Shown here piece after piece: positions 53,459 to 63,416 of a stretch of DNA of 64,000 nt. The first letter of the stretch is position 1, and each line of letters begins with the position of its first letter. The notes beneath the pieces were generated by a model. That model was not told the origin of the DNA. It ran no database searches and saw only the letters and a list, made by a program, of their open reading frames with translations. The stretch is from positions 186,001-250,000 of the forward strand of contig NZ_JRHC01000002.1 of NCBI RefSeq assembly GCF_000949475.1, in the 5' to 3' direction. The translations under genes and the position numbers were made by a program. Source of the stretch: Draconibacterium sediminis (lineage in GTDB: Bacteria; Bacteroidota; Bacteroidia; Bacteroidales; Prolixibacteraceae).

Positions 53459-56400
53459 TTATTGTTCCCCCTTAATTGTAAAAAAGAAGGTACTTCCTTT
53501 TCCGGGTGCGCTTTCAACCCAAATATCGCCGTTATGGTTGGTTATAAAATCTTTGCATAAAGAAAGTCCGAGCCCAACCCCTATCTCGCCGTTTGTGCCT
53601 TCTGCAACATTTATATTCATGTCATCACTAAAAATGGCGGCTGCATATTCGGGCTGCATTCCAACACCAAAATCTTTTACCGAGAACTGTACCGTATCCT
53701 CCACTGTTTGAACCGCATTTATAATTATACTGCTTTCTCTGTTGCTAAATTTTATGGCATTCATCAACAGGTTTCGCAAAATAAGCATAATCATGTTCCT
53801 GTCGAAGTATATTGCCAGCTCCTGATTCTCAAGCTTATTTTCAATTTTTATCTGTTTTTTCAATGCCGTTGACGAAACTTCAACCATAACATTTGAAAAG
53901 ATTTCGGCAATGTTTATACGCTCCGGTTTAAATTCAATTTTTTTGTCCTGGCTTCTGGCCCAGTGCAGCAAACTGTTCAGCAAATCAAAAGCATTGTGCG
54001 ACGATTCGTGTATATGCTTTATTATCTCCATTCTGTTTTCCTCATCCATGCTTTGGTGCCCTTCTTTTAACACATCCGAGAAACCTAAAATTGCATTAAA
54101 CGGATTTATAAGATCATGGGCAATTATGGAGAAAAGTTTGTCTTTTGTAGCATTCGCCGTGGTTAGCTCAGTATTTAATTGAGAGAGGTTTTCTGCCACT
54201 TCAGCAATTTTATTTGCCTGTGTTTCAATTTGCTGTTTTTGCTGATTTAGCAAGGTGTTTTTTTCGTGGAGTTTCTCTTTCTGAAGCTCCAACAAACGGT
54301 TTTTATCGTTTAGTACCTTGGTTCTGTTTTGCACTAATTCTTCCAGTTTGTGCTTTTCAGCCTTAAGCATAGCCACGCGATACCTGAAAATTACAATCAC
54401 CAGAAAAACAAGGAATATAATTATGCCTGAAATAAACCACCAGGAAAACCACCATGGCGGTTGAATTTCCACTTTCACCAATGCTCCCTCGTTATTCCAT
54501 ACACCGTCGTTATTTGCCGCTATAACCCTAAACACATAATTTCCATGTGGCAGGTAATTGTATGTTACATCAGGATGATTGGTTTCAATCCAATCATCTT
54601 CAAGTCCCTCAAGTTTGTACTTAAATTTATTTTTTACGTTATCCACGTAGTTGGTTGATGAAAATTCAAAACCGATGGTGTTTTGGTTGTGTTTCAAATT
54701 TATTTCATCGATGAACAAGGGGCTCTTTTCCAGCATTTCATTTTCTCCAAACTTCTCCACTTTCTTATGCTGTAGGAAAATTCCACTGATATATACATCG
54801 GGCACCTCGGTGTTTAAAACCAGTTTCTCCGGATCAAAAGCGGCGATTCCTTCATCTCCTCCAAAAAACAGCACATTCTCTGCATTTTTAGCACTACACC
54901 CCGGTTTAAATCTACCGGGAGGAAGTCCGTCCGCTTCATCAAGGTTAGTGATTAATTTTTCGGTATCAGGATTAAAACCAGTTACTCCGGTAACTGAACC
55001 CACCCACAAATTTCCGTTTTGATCTTCTTCTACAGAACAAATATTCTGCACCGGAAACCCGGGATCAACCCGATAAAAATCATCAGTTTCCGGGTTGTAT
55101 TTGCACAATCCCGAGAATGTGCCAATCCAGATACGCTTTTTTGAATCTTCGAACAAACAATTGATGTAATCGTTGGGAATTGTATTGGAATATTCCGGTA
55201 CATGGTAGTAGGTTTTGAATTTTTTGTCCCCTTTTTTCAAAACACTAATTCCACTGGGTGTTGCTACCCACAGATTTTCATCCGAATCAAGCAGAAGCTG
55301 GAATGGCCAGTCACTTGATAATTCGTTTTTCGCAACGTTGTAATTATAGAATTTTTGCTCCTTATAATTAAAATAATCAATTCCCTTTCCATGCGTTATC
55401 ACCCAGAAATTACCATCGGCATCTTCCTGTAGTCCCCTGATGTCGTTATTCGAAATTGATAATGAATCAGACGGATCGTTCATATAAGTGATAAAATTGT
55501 CGTTCTCGGGGTCGTAGCACTGCAGGCCTCCGAGATTGGTACCCACCCACATTCTGTTTTTACTGTCGTTGTATAAACACAGAACGGCTCCCAGCCCCAG
55601 GCTGTTGGCATCATTCAGGTTGGAATGATAAACTCTGTGCTGTTTATTCTTAAAATCAAAAACATCAACACCATCATTACCATTTCCAATCCAGCACACG
55701 TTATTCGCATCGAAAGCGATCACAGAGATATTATTATTAATCGTATGCCAGAAATTTGCCCGGTTTTCATCATAAACGCTTATCCCCTTCGCCGGATATC
55801 TTAGTCCTACACCACTGAGCGCATTTACCGTCCAGTAATTTCCCTGTTTGTCCTGAAGTATTTGAGAAGGAAATTCTTCAATCAGTTCTCCTGAACTATT
55901 AAGGCTTTCTATGTTCGCAAAAGTATCGGATGTTTTATCATACTTTCGCAATCCACCTAAATCGCAAACCCAAACATTTTTTTGATTGTCGATATAGGTC
56001 GACAACACATAATCGGAATAGGTATTGTCTGTTCCATAACGTGTTATTTCAAGGGTTTTGGTGTTTAAAACATTAATACCGCCTCCATAGGTCGCTATCC
56101 ACAGTTTCGAAGTTCGATCGTAAGAAATATCGTGAATACTGTTGTTACTTATACTTCTGCTATCTGTTTTTTCGGCAACAAAACTTCTACTTGTCCCATC
56201 CGTGGTGTTAAAATAAATCAAACCCCGGTTTTCTGAAGCAATCCAGATGTTATTGTTTTCGTCGAAAAGAAAGTCTGTAATCCTGAGTTCGGGATTGTGG
56301 TATATAATTTCTTGTTTATTTTGCTGCTGATCGATACTGTAAATTGATCTTTCTACTGCTATATAAATCTTGTTATTTTGATCCTGGTTTATAACCGAAA

Positions 56401-56818
56401 TTTGATGAAACTCATCATCCTCCAATTCAAATCCATTCAGAATACGGTTAAAGTTATCCAGATACGGATTGTAGGTGCATACTCCCCTCATTGATATCAC
56501 CCAAAGCAAACCTGACTGATCGATAAACAGTTTCTGAATACGGTTATCGTATAAACTGGTACTATCTGTTCCTCCCGATAAATAGCTGGTTAAATTGTTT
56601 CCTTTAAGGCAATACAATCCGTCGTTGGTTCCAATCCAGATAAAACCATTATCATCCTGAACAATACATGTACTGTTTTTGCTCTTAAATTCTTTATCCG
56701 GAATCGGATCTGCATATATCAGGTCGATGTTTTCGGCAAACGAAACCACAGGAATAATGATTGTACAAAACAGTAGGAGAATTTTAGCCCAATATTTTTT
56801 CTTAATCAGTTTTATCAT
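53459..56818 (-). CDS. Propeller-type sensor histidine kinase without receiver or output domain
   Basis: The 1119-aa protein has a signal peptide (IIIPVVSFAEN), about a dozen propeller repeats (QDDNGFIWIGTNDGLYCLKG, DSKNRMWVGTNLGGL, DSKKRIWIGTFSGL), and a Y_Y_Y domain (about 700-785). A membrane helix (about 790-815) and a long coiled coil (ELVQNRTKVLNDKNRLLELQ) follow, then HisKA with His near 902 (IAHDLINPFNAILG) and HATPase (NLLMNAIKFS, DFGVGM, GLGLSLCKDF). It lacks the receiver and AraC domains of the hybrid protein at 8454, so an unlinked response regulator is needed. The signal is presumably periplasmic and unknown. Confidence 0.9.
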   Translation of the reverse strand: MIKLIKKKYWAKILLLFCTIIIPVVSFAENIDLIYADPIPDKEFKSKNSTCIVQDDNGFIWIGTNDGLYCLKGNNLTSYLSGGTDSTSLYDNRIQKLFIDQSGLLWVISMRGVCTYNPYLDNFNRILNGFELEDDEFHQISVINQDQNNKIYIAVERSIYSIDQQQNKQEIIYHNPELRITDFLFDENNNIWIASENRGLIYFNTTDGTSRSFVAEKTDSRSISNNSIHDISYDRTSKLWIATYGGGINVLNTKTLEITRYGTDNTYSDYVLSTYIDNQKNVWVCDLGGLRKYDKTSDTFANIESLNSSGELIEEFPSQILQDKQGNYWTVNALSGVGLRYPAKGISVYDENRANFWHTINNNISVIAFDANNVCWIGNGNDGVDVFDFKNKQHRVYHSNLNDANSLGLGAVLCLYNDSKNRMWVGTNLGGLQCYDPENDNFITYMNDPSDSLSISNNDIRGLQEDADGNFWVITHGKGIDYFNYKEQKFYNYNVAKNELSSDWPFQLLLDSDENLWVATPSGISVLKKGDKKFKTYYHVPEYSNTIPNDYINCLFEDSKKRIWIGTFSGLCKYNPETDDFYRVDPGFPVQNICSVEEDQNGNLWVGSVTGVTGFNPDTEKLITNLDEADGLPPGRFKPGCSAKNAENVLFFGGDEGIAAFDPEKLVLNTEVPDVYISGIFLQHKKVEKFGENEMLEKSPLFIDEINLKHNQNTIGFEFSSTNYVDNVKNKFKYKLEGLEDDWIETNHPDVTYNYLPHGNYVFRVIAANNDGVWNNEGALVKVEIQPPWWFSWWFISGIIIFLVFLVIVIFRYRVAMLKAEKHKLEELVQNRTKVLNDKNRLLELQKEKLHEKNTLLNQQKQQIETQANKIAEVAENLSQLNTELTTANATKDKLFSIIAHDLINPFNAILGFSDVLKEGHQSMDEENRMEIIKHIHESSHNAFDLLNSLLHWARSQDKKIEFKPERINIAEIFSNVMVEVSSTALKKQIKIENKLENQELAIYFDRNMIMLILRNLLMNAIKFSNRESSIIINAVQTVEDTVQFSVKDFGVGMQPEYAAAIFSDDMNINVAEGTNGEIGVGLGLSLCKDFITNHNGDIWVESAPGKGSTFFFTIKGEQ

Positions 56819-57060
56819 ATAAACCCCACTCTTAGCAATTTAAAAGTTAGCTGGTTTCGGCTTCTTTGTTGAAAGTCCCCTTCAAACATCCCGGTATTTT
56901 TTATCCCTTCCCGATTGAATAAAAAATTACCATCGATGTACACACAGGTCGAACACAAAAATATTCCATTTTTTAAAAGTCAGGAGGTTAAAACGGATGA
57001 TATTGCCTTCAAAAAAGATTAAAAATTGGTGTTAGAGCCTAATCCAAAACGACTGTTTAT

Positions 57061-59208
57061 TTATTTCACAATCTCCATTTCATCCAGTAAATAACCCGCT
57101 CCGGCGAACTTATCGATAATAAAAAGAGCATACCGAATGTCGATTGAAATATTACGGCAGCGCTCCGGGTCGTACATGATGTCGCTCATGGTTCCTTCCC
57201 AGCAACGATCGAAGTTCACCCCGATTAACTCGCCGTTACCGTTTACAACAGGGCTGCCCGAGTTACCACCGGTGGTATGATTTGAGGCCGTAAAACAAAC
57301 CGGTACATCGCCGTTTACTTCGTACTGGCCAAAGTCTTTTGTCTGATAAAGCTCCTTTAAACGATCCGGTACATCGTAGTCGTAAATCTCAGGATTGTCT
57401 TTTTCCATTATCCCGGTCAGCGTTGTATAGTATTTGTATTTCACTCCGTCTTTTGGCTCATAACCTTCCACTTGTCCGTAGGCCACACGCAAGGTAAGGT
57501 TGGCATCCGGGTAAAAGGCCTGTCCCTTTTTCATTTCCATCAATCCGGCCATGTACACTTTCATGTTATCGTCGATTGATTTGCTGATCTTCCGAACCTC
57601 GGGAATAATATCCTTTTCGTAAATAAAGTTTAGTTGATTGTACATCGCAATCAACGGATCCTTGCGCAGTTTCAACAATTGTTTTTCCGATCCGTTTTTC
57701 AGCAGGTCTTCCAGCTTTTCGCGATCGGTTAATATCGATTTCTGATAAACTTTTTTAATAAGTTTCTCCCGGTCGTTCTGCTTAATTGTTTCCACCACTT
57801 CGGCAGGTAAAAACGAGGCATCGAGGCCATTAATCAGCTCGGGCATAAGTGCGGCAAACAAATCGTCATCGGTTGGCTGGTTAAAATCCTTATAAAATCC
57901 GGGAAGCCCGTTAAGCATAGCCGAACGAATACTTTCGGCTCTTTCACCCTGGTCGTTCTCAATGTTATTAATGATAGAATTGACGGTACGTGCCTGCTTA
58001 AACACCTCTACTCCGCTTATTACAATTTCGCGGTAGTAATCGTATGCTTTTATGTATGTTGCATAGTCGGTGTACAGCTCTTCAAATGCATTAAAAACCG
58101 GTTCGTATGTGTTATCCCAGGTGTTGTTTTGCTGTGTCCATTTTTTGAATTCTTCTTCGTAAGCCAGCTTTTTATTTACGGCATCGAGGCGTTTTAAACC
58201 TTTAATTTCGCCCTGCCATTTTTTCCACGAATTGCTTATCGACTGATATTTTGCCGCGTACTGAATACGAATTTTCGGATCCGATTCCATATCGCCGCCA
58301 ATAATATCAAGCTTTATGTCGCGCAGCATTATGCGGTCCGGATCGCGTTGGTTCATGGTTACATCAACCGCCTGGTGTGGCCAGTATTGCATGGTGGTTC
58401 CGGGGTTACCAAAAACCATTGTAAAATCGCCGGGCAGGATACCTTTCATCGAAACCGGGAACGATTTTTTGGGTTTAAACGGCACATTATCGGGCGAATA
58501 CTCTGCCGGTTCGTTGTTCTCATCGGCATAAATACGGAACAGCGAAAAATCGCCGGTGTGCCGTGGCCACATCCAGTTGTCGGTATCGCCGCCAAACTTG
58601 CCAATGGCCGATGGTGGTGCACCTACCAAACGCACATCTTTATATACTTTATAAACGTAAAGGAAATACTGGTTGCCATAAAAAAGCGGTTTTACCGACG
58701 CGGTAAATTTCCCGTCGTTACGGGCTTCTTTAATAATGCGATCGGTATTTTCATTTATCTTTTTGTCTGCTGCTTCGCCATCCAGGTTTTCGGTTCCTGC
58801 CAGTACCTTGTCGGTAACATCTTCCATGTATTCCAGAAAACTTACCGTTAATCGTTCGTTGGGCAGTTCTTCGTCGCGGCTCATGGCCCAAAAACCGTTG
58901 GTAAGGTAATCGTGTTCTACCGTGCTGTGCGACTGAATCTGGCGATATCCGCAGTGGTGGTTGGTAATCAGCAAACCTTCATCCGATATCAGTTCTCCGG
59001 TACATCCGCCGCCAAAAATTACTACGGCATCTTTCATGCTCGAATGGTTTACATCGTAAATATCGTCGGCAGTGAGTTTAAAACCCATTTCCTGCATCTC
59101 TGCCAGGTTGTATTTTTCCAGCAGAATCGGTATCCACATGCCTTCTTTAGCCGAAAGCTGAAACAAACTAAAACCAAGTAACAATAGCAACAAACTCTTC
59201 TTCATCAT
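57061..59208 (-). CDS. S46 dipeptidyl peptidase, DPP11-type (Asp/Glu-specific)
   Basis: The 715-aa exported serine peptidase removes dipeptides from N-termini. It has a signal peptide (LFQLSAKEG). Catalytic residues are His85 (TNHHCGY), Asp in GGDTDNWMWPRHTGD, and Ser650 (GGNSGSPVV). Eighteen residues past the serine is Arg668 (VNFDRCWEG). That position is Arg in DPP11 (acidic P1) and Gly in DPP7, so DPP11 specificity is predicted. The enzyme supplies acidic dipeptides to asaccharolytic or peptide-fermenting Bacteroidota. It is divergent from a sensor kinase gene. Confidence 0.92.
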   Translation of the reverse strand: MMKKSLLLLLLGFSLFQLSAKEGMWIPILLEKYNLAEMQEMGFKLTADDIYDVNHSSMKDAVVIFGGGCTGELISDEGLLITNHHCGYRQIQSHSTVEHDYLTNGFWAMSRDEELPNERLTVSFLEYMEDVTDKVLAGTENLDGEAADKKINENTDRIIKEARNDGKFTASVKPLFYGNQYFLYVYKVYKDVRLVGAPPSAIGKFGGDTDNWMWPRHTGDFSLFRIYADENNEPAEYSPDNVPFKPKKSFPVSMKGILPGDFTMVFGNPGTTMQYWPHQAVDVTMNQRDPDRIMLRDIKLDIIGGDMESDPKIRIQYAAKYQSISNSWKKWQGEIKGLKRLDAVNKKLAYEEEFKKWTQQNNTWDNTYEPVFNAFEELYTDYATYIKAYDYYREIVISGVEVFKQARTVNSIINNIENDQGERAESIRSAMLNGLPGFYKDFNQPTDDDLFAALMPELINGLDASFLPAEVVETIKQNDREKLIKKVYQKSILTDREKLEDLLKNGSEKQLLKLRKDPLIAMYNQLNFIYEKDIIPEVRKISKSIDDNMKVYMAGLMEMKKGQAFYPDANLTLRVAYGQVEGYEPKDGVKYKYYTTLTGIMEKDNPEIYDYDVPDRLKELYQTKDFGQYEVNGDVPVCFTASNHTTGGNSGSPVVNGNGELIGVNFDRCWEGTMSDIMYDPERCRNISIDIRYALFIIDKFAGAGYLLDEMEIVK

Positions 59209-59320
59209 CTTAAAAAAATTTTAAAGCGTCAAAGAGAATAAAAATGCGGAAATTAAAAAATGATTTAAAACATTTTGAAGACAGATTTGTCATATACCTG
59301 ACAGGATGCCTTAAAAAAGT

Positions 59321-59328
59321 TAATTTTG
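59321..59328 (+). promoter_or_regulatory. -7 box of the 7TM kinase gene
   Basis: TAATTTTG matches TAnnTTTG and ends 24 bases before the ATG at 59353. No TTG is present at the standard -33 distance. Confidence 0.5.
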
Positions 59329-59352
59329 TGCAACTAGCAACAAATACTGAGT

Positions 59353-61149
59353 ATGATTGATTTTTTACCGAGTAACAGTCTGATTCAATTACTAACGGCT
59401 TTTACTGCAATCGGAACAAGTATCCTCCTTTGGAAATTCAGAAAAGCTATTGAGGTACGCTTTCTGATTTTACTCGAAATTTTTGTTGCAATTTGGGCAT
59501 TTTGTTACGCACTTGAATTTGGAACTACCGTTTTGGAAGAAAAAGTTCGTTACTCGCAAATGTCGTACCTGGGCATTGCATTTATTCCGCTTACTTACTT
59601 CTTTTTTACCACCTCTTACAGCCAGAAATTTCGCTTGGTAAATAAACGTAGTATTCTTATTACGCTTTTGATTCCGATAATTACGCTGATTCTGGTGTTT
59701 ACCAACGACAAACACGGGCTTATCTGGAAAGATTACACCCTGGACAGCAGCGCCAATATGTTGTATTACAAACATGGTATTTGGTTTTGGTTTTTCGATA
59801 TCTATGCGTTTACGCTGATTGCATGGGGGATTTTTAACCTGGTTAGTTCAATTTCAAACTTTACGAGCTTTTACAAAAAACAAATTCGTATACTAATCGT
59901 TGCCTCGCTTATTCCGGTAATTGCCAACCTGATGTATATTTTTAATATTAATCCGGTTCCGGGTTTCGACTGGACTACCGTTTCGTTTGTTTTAACCGGG
60001 TTGATTATTGCTTTTGGCATATTCCGCTTTAAAATATTTGAACTAATACCGGTTGCACGCGAGAAACTGCTGAACACCATGAATGAAGGTGTTTTGGTAA
60101 TAAACAGAAACGGGATTATTGAAGAAGCCAACCCTGCACTGATACAAACTTTTGGGCTGAACGAAAAAACATGCATACATTCCAACTTTGTGCAAACCTT
60201 TGAACAGTTTCCTGAAATTATTAAGCTTCTGCAGTCGGATGACGATCGGTTTACCGACTTTGAAATGCAACGCAATAAACAATCATTTTATTACCAGATA
60301 CGGATTACATCGCTACACAACCAACTGGGAAAACTTAGCGGAAAACTGATGGTTTTAAGCGATGTTTCGTCGATACGCAGGACTAAAAATCAGCTTACCA
60401 AAAAGAACAACCTGCTAAAAGAACAAAACAGACGTAACGAAAAACTAATCGACGATTTGGATGCTTATGCCCATACTTTGGCTCACGATCTGAAAAACCC
60501 CTTAAGCGTAATCTTTTCATCAAGCGATATAATATTAGCCGCTGCTGAAGAGGGCGACATGGAAACGATTAAGGAATTTTCGGCGGTGATAAAAGAATCG
60601 TCGGCTAAAACCATAAGCGTAACCAACGAGCTGTTAAAAATGGCCACAGCCGGGCACGAAGATGTTGAAACCGCACCAATTGAAATGGAACAGGTATATA
60701 CGGCAGCACTGGCGCAAATTACCGATAATATTCTCGATTACAAGGCTAGCATTGAAGTAGAAAACAGCTGGATAAATGCGCAGGCCTACGCACCGTGGAT
60801 TGAGGAAATTTGGATAAACCTGTTATCGAATGCGATGAAATACGGTGGTGTTCCGCCACAAATTAAAGTGGGTTGCGAACTTAACGGACAAGGAATGGTA
60901 AAATACTGGGTGAAAGACAATGGCGATGGTATTCCGAAAGATCAGCACATAAACGTATTCCGGAAACATACGCGTTTGCAACCCGATAAAGCCGGCGGTT
61001 ACGGACTTGGGCTATCGATTGTAAAACGTATTATCGAAAAGCTGGGTGGGAAAGTAGGTGTTGAAAGTAGCGGCGAAAAAGGCGGAGGCTCGCTGTTCTA
61101 TTTTAAACTTCCGGCGGTAAGGGTTGAAGCACTTCATGAGGCGCGATAG
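59353..61149 (+). CDS. Sensor histidine kinase with 7TM N-terminus and PAS domain
   Basis: In this 598-aa protein residues about 1-235 hold seven membrane helices of the HisKA_7TM type. A PAS domain (about 238-345, LNTMNEGVLVINRNGIIEEANP) and a short coiled coil follow. HisKA has His378 in LAHDLKNPLSVI, and HATPase has NLLSNAMKYGG, KDNGDGIPKD and GGYGLGLSIVKRI. No receiver is encoded nearby, so it probably phosphorylates an unlinked regulator. The ligand is unknown. Confidence 0.92.
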   Translation: MIDFLPSNSLIQLLTAFTAIGTSILLWKFRKAIEVRFLILLEIFVAIWAFCYALEFGTTVLEEKVRYSQMSYLGIAFIPLTYFFFTTSYSQKFRLVNKRSILITLLIPIITLILVFTNDKHGLIWKDYTLDSSANMLYYKHGIWFWFFDIYAFTLIAWGIFNLVSSISNFTSFYKKQIRILIVASLIPVIANLMYIFNINPVPGFDWTTVSFVLTGLIIAFGIFRFKIFELIPVAREKLLNTMNEGVLVINRNGIIEEANPALIQTFGLNEKTCIHSNFVQTFEQFPEIIKLLQSDDDRFTDFEMQRNKQSFYYQIRITSLHNQLGKLSGKLMVLSDVSSIRRTKNQLTKKNNLLKEQNRRNEKLIDDLDAYAHTLAHDLKNPLSVIFSSSDIILAAAEEGDMETIKEFSAVIKESSAKTISVTNELLKMATAGHEDVETAPIEMEQVYTAALAQITDNILDYKASIEVENSWINAQAYAPWIEEIWINLLSNAMKYGGVPPQIKVGCELNGQGMVKYWVKDNGDGIPKDQHINVFRKHTRLQPDKAGGYGLGLSIVKRIIEKLGGKVGVESSGEKGGGSLFYFKLPAVRVEALHEAR

Positions 61150-61903
61150 TATTTCCCAAATATCATCGTGAAAAAGAATTGACCGTATAGAATAATCAGG
61201 CGCCTCTCCCATTCTCACAACTACAATCCCTTTACCCGGTAAATAGTATTACTTGTACAGCCTTCGCCCAAATAGCCGGGGTTTTATCGTTTACGGAACG
61301 AAAACCTTCCTGTTGTGCAATGCCTGCCCAAAGTATTTTGGGTAATGGCGAAAACACTACCGGGAAGGTATCGACAAAGCCGGTTAAAGCTACCCGAACC
61401 ATTTTTACACCCGGTATCGGGCTGAAAAATCAGCTAAAAAAACTGAAGTACGAAAAGGCCTGAAAACAGGGCTTTCCAGAAGCATACAAAAAACACGCTA
61501 CGTTTTTGTAAAAATGTAGTGTGTTTTTTAAAAAAAGACGTGTGTTTTTTGTGAAAATGTAAGCATGTTTTTTTCAGCTTTCATTTAAAGTTTGAAAAGC
61601 CCTTTTTACTTGAATGCATTTTTGCCACATTTTACCTTACCCGAATCAGCAGATTCGGGAAGTAAACCAATGTTGTTTTACATTTTTATTATGCTAACTT
61701 TAAGCTCCGAATAAAAACCATAGCCGTTGAATACGCGCCCTGACATAACAGATAAAAAATTAGTAAGCATAATATGTGTTGTTATCACCCCGATATGGAG
61801 GTATAACAACACCTTTTATCGCGCTATAAGCGATATAACAGCAATGATGATGTAGAATAGTTATCAGCAATACTGAACGAAAACAACTATATTATAAAAT
61901 GTT
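61150..61903. other. Hairpin-rich gene-free region
   Basis: No firm gene is visible. A stop-to-stop frame from about 61187 to 61463 (about 91 codons) has only an internal ATG and no recognised family. Several inverted repeats occur: 61488-61529, 61640-61659 (CCCGAATC / GATTCGGG) and 61776-61812 (GTGTTGTTAT / ATAACAACAC). It may be the boundary of an accessory insertion. Confidence 0.5.
61488..61529 (+). terminator. 20-bp AT-rich hairpin
   Basis: The arms 61488-61507 and 61510-61529 pair over their full length with two G-U pairs and a loop of only two bases; each arm begins or ends in an A/T tract. It could end the kinase transcript, although it lies about 340 bases downstream of the stop. 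Confidence 0.5.
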
Positions 61904-62203
61904 ATGACAAGCGGGAAAACACAAGAAGATATAAAACTAATACTTGGTAGTGTCAGAGCGCTTTGGGGTATGGTGACACCTAATCTACGTTCTGTCTCTG
62001 TCGAATTACAAGATGAAACCATATTTTGGCAATGTATTTTTGATGAGGAAGCATCCGACGATGATTTGAGATTAATGAATGATGCCTCAGCTGAGTTAAT
62101 TGCTGACTTTGACACGAATAAAATTGAAGAGAAAATATTGAGAGTATCATTCCCCAGAGAGATGATTCATTTAAAAAATTTAATCTATTTAAGAAAGGAA
62201 TAA
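61904..62203 (+). CDS. Small acidic protein, possible cassette-borne
   Basis: The 99-aa soluble protein contains DIKLILGSVRALWGMVTPNLRS and IFWQCIFDEEASDDDLRLMNDA, with a conserved-looking acidic patch. No function is recognised. It resembles short uncharacterised proteins of toxin-immunity or cassette contexts, by recollection only. It is followed by an attC-like structure and lies in a segment richer in A/T than the core genes. Confidence 0.65.
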   Translation: MTSGKTQEDIKLILGSVRALWGMVTPNLRSVSVELQDETIFWQCIFDEEASDDDLRLMNDASAELIADFDTNKIEEKILRVSFPREMIHLKNLIYLRKE

Positions 62204-62213
62204 ATAGTACTGC

Positions 62214-62346
62214 TGGTAACAAATTGGAATATGGCAGGCGGGGGTTTTAGCGGTCTGACAAATCAGACCTTGCGCCCACTCTCCTGCGGGTCTGACACTC
62301 CCGATTGCATCGGGACCGCCCGACCACATACAAGTGACCGTTAGCT
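62214..62346. repeat. attC-like folded site
   Basis: The site runs from TGGTAAC (62214-62220) to GTTAGCT (62340-62346), which pair at 5 of 7 positions. The adjoining arms are partly complementary (ATATGGCAGGCGGG on the left, CCGCCCGACCACATA on the right). Inside are two perfect hairpins, GGTCTGA-CAAA-TCAGACC (62252-62269) and CCCGAT-TGC-ATCGGG (62300-62314). The layout resembles an integron cassette recombination site. The GTTRRRY consensus is only partly met. Confidence 0.45.
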
Positions 62347-62367
62347 ACAATTTTGAAAAAGACAAAA

Positions 62368-63267
62368 ATGAAACAGAGTCTATTAATATTACTTGCTATT
62401 TTTTTTGCAAAAATAAGTTTTGCAAGTCCACAAGTACCAGACTATTTAATTTATAAAAACGATACTATTCCGACCTACAATTTGCTAGTTGAACAATTTT
62501 TACCGCAAAGGGGAAAAGATAATGGTCATTTGTTTGGTTTAAGTTTTAGAAATTCGATTGATGGAGAATTAGGTGGCTCATTTAATTGTTGGCGAGGCTA
62601 CCAAGCTATTTACAAAATTGAAAATAACTCCTTATTTGTATGTGATATTATTGATTGCCATGCAATAAAAAATTTTGACAAGCAGAATTCAAAAAAATAT
62701 TTACAAGAGATATTTAAAGACAAAGTCAAAAACAATAAGGTATTTGTTGACTGGTTTAGTGGGTTGATTAGTTTTCCTATTCGATTAGAGGATAACAAAA
62801 TTGTAAGGTGGGACGGAGTTTTTGAGAAAATTTACCTGTTTGAAACTGCCTTGGAAATCGACAAAGGGATAATAAATAAAATAAGTGATGTTGAAAATTA
62901 TACAGACCTTAAAAACGGAATTGACCGATTAACCAGAGATTCGATTAATAGTATTGTGTTTAAAGAAGTTCAACGCTACAAGTGGAAAAACTTGGATAAA
63001 TGCGACTGTTCAGAAAAATACATAATTACTATTGGGGGAAATGGCAAGATTGCAAATGTGATAATGCCAGACTACCAAACAAAAGAGGAGATAGAAGAAT
63101 TTTGGGACACAAAGAAAGAGTATAATTATTGTATAAAATCAATGAAAAAAGCTTTATCAAAATTACAGTTTGACATTATTAAACGAAACGGTAAACCAAT
63201 GGAAGAAAATGTTCTATTAGAAATCTGGTTTGAAGAGAATGGAGTTATAGAAAACTGGACTTATTAA
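62368..63267 (+). CDS. Exported protein with a TonB-C-like C-terminus, possible cassette gene
   Basis: The 299-aa protein has a signal peptide (MKQSLLILLAIFFAKISFAS). The middle is not recognised. The end, KLQFDIIKRNGKPMEENVLL followed by EIWFEENG, resembles the C-terminal domain of TonB-like proteins ('G.pv...v.v.i.f...G'), but there is no proline-rich linker. ATG 62368 was preferred over an upstream in-frame TTG (62353), since it gives a clean signal. The gene is strongly A/T-rich. It is bracketed by the inverted pair GTTAGCTACA (62340-62349) and TGTAGCTAAC (63274-63283). Confidence 0.7.
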   Translation: MKQSLLILLAIFFAKISFASPQVPDYLIYKNDTIPTYNLLVEQFLPQRGKDNGHLFGLSFRNSIDGELGGSFNCWRGYQAIYKIENNSLFVCDIIDCHAIKNFDKQNSKKYLQEIFKDKVKNNKVFVDWFSGLISFPIRLEDNKIVRWDGVFEKIYLFETALEIDKGIINKISDVENYTDLKNGIDRLTRDSINSIVFKEVQRYKWKNLDKCDCSEKYIITIGGNGKIANVIMPDYQTKEEIEEFWDTKKEYNYCIKSMKKALSKLQFDIIKRNGKPMEENVLLEIWFEENGVIENWTY

Positions 63268-63273
63268 AAAAAC

Positions 63274-63416
63274 TGTAGCTAACACGTGGTATAATTCATG
63301 GCTGGGTTCGTGCGCCCCGAAGCTTCGGGGCGTCAAGTCGAATCTCGTCCCAACCATAGTTTCGGTCGGACTGGTCAGACTCTCGTCTGACCACCATGGC
63401 AATGGACAAGTGTCTT
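63274..63416. repeat. Second attC-like structure
   Basis: It starts with TGTAGCTAAC (63274-63283) and contains a perfect 20-bp palindrome (63313-63332, CGCCCCGAAGC and its complement) and the hairpin GGTCAGAC-TCTC-GTCTGACC (63373-63392). The outer arms are partly complementary (ATTCATGGCTGG on the left, CACCATGGCAATGG on the right). The right end lacks a clear GTTRRRY, so the site may be decayed. Confidence 0.4.

Noticed and set aside
61187..61463. 91-codon stop-to-stop frame after the 7TM kinase
   Set aside because: Only an internal ATG, no recognised domain and odd composition. It is retained only as a remark in the intergenic entry.
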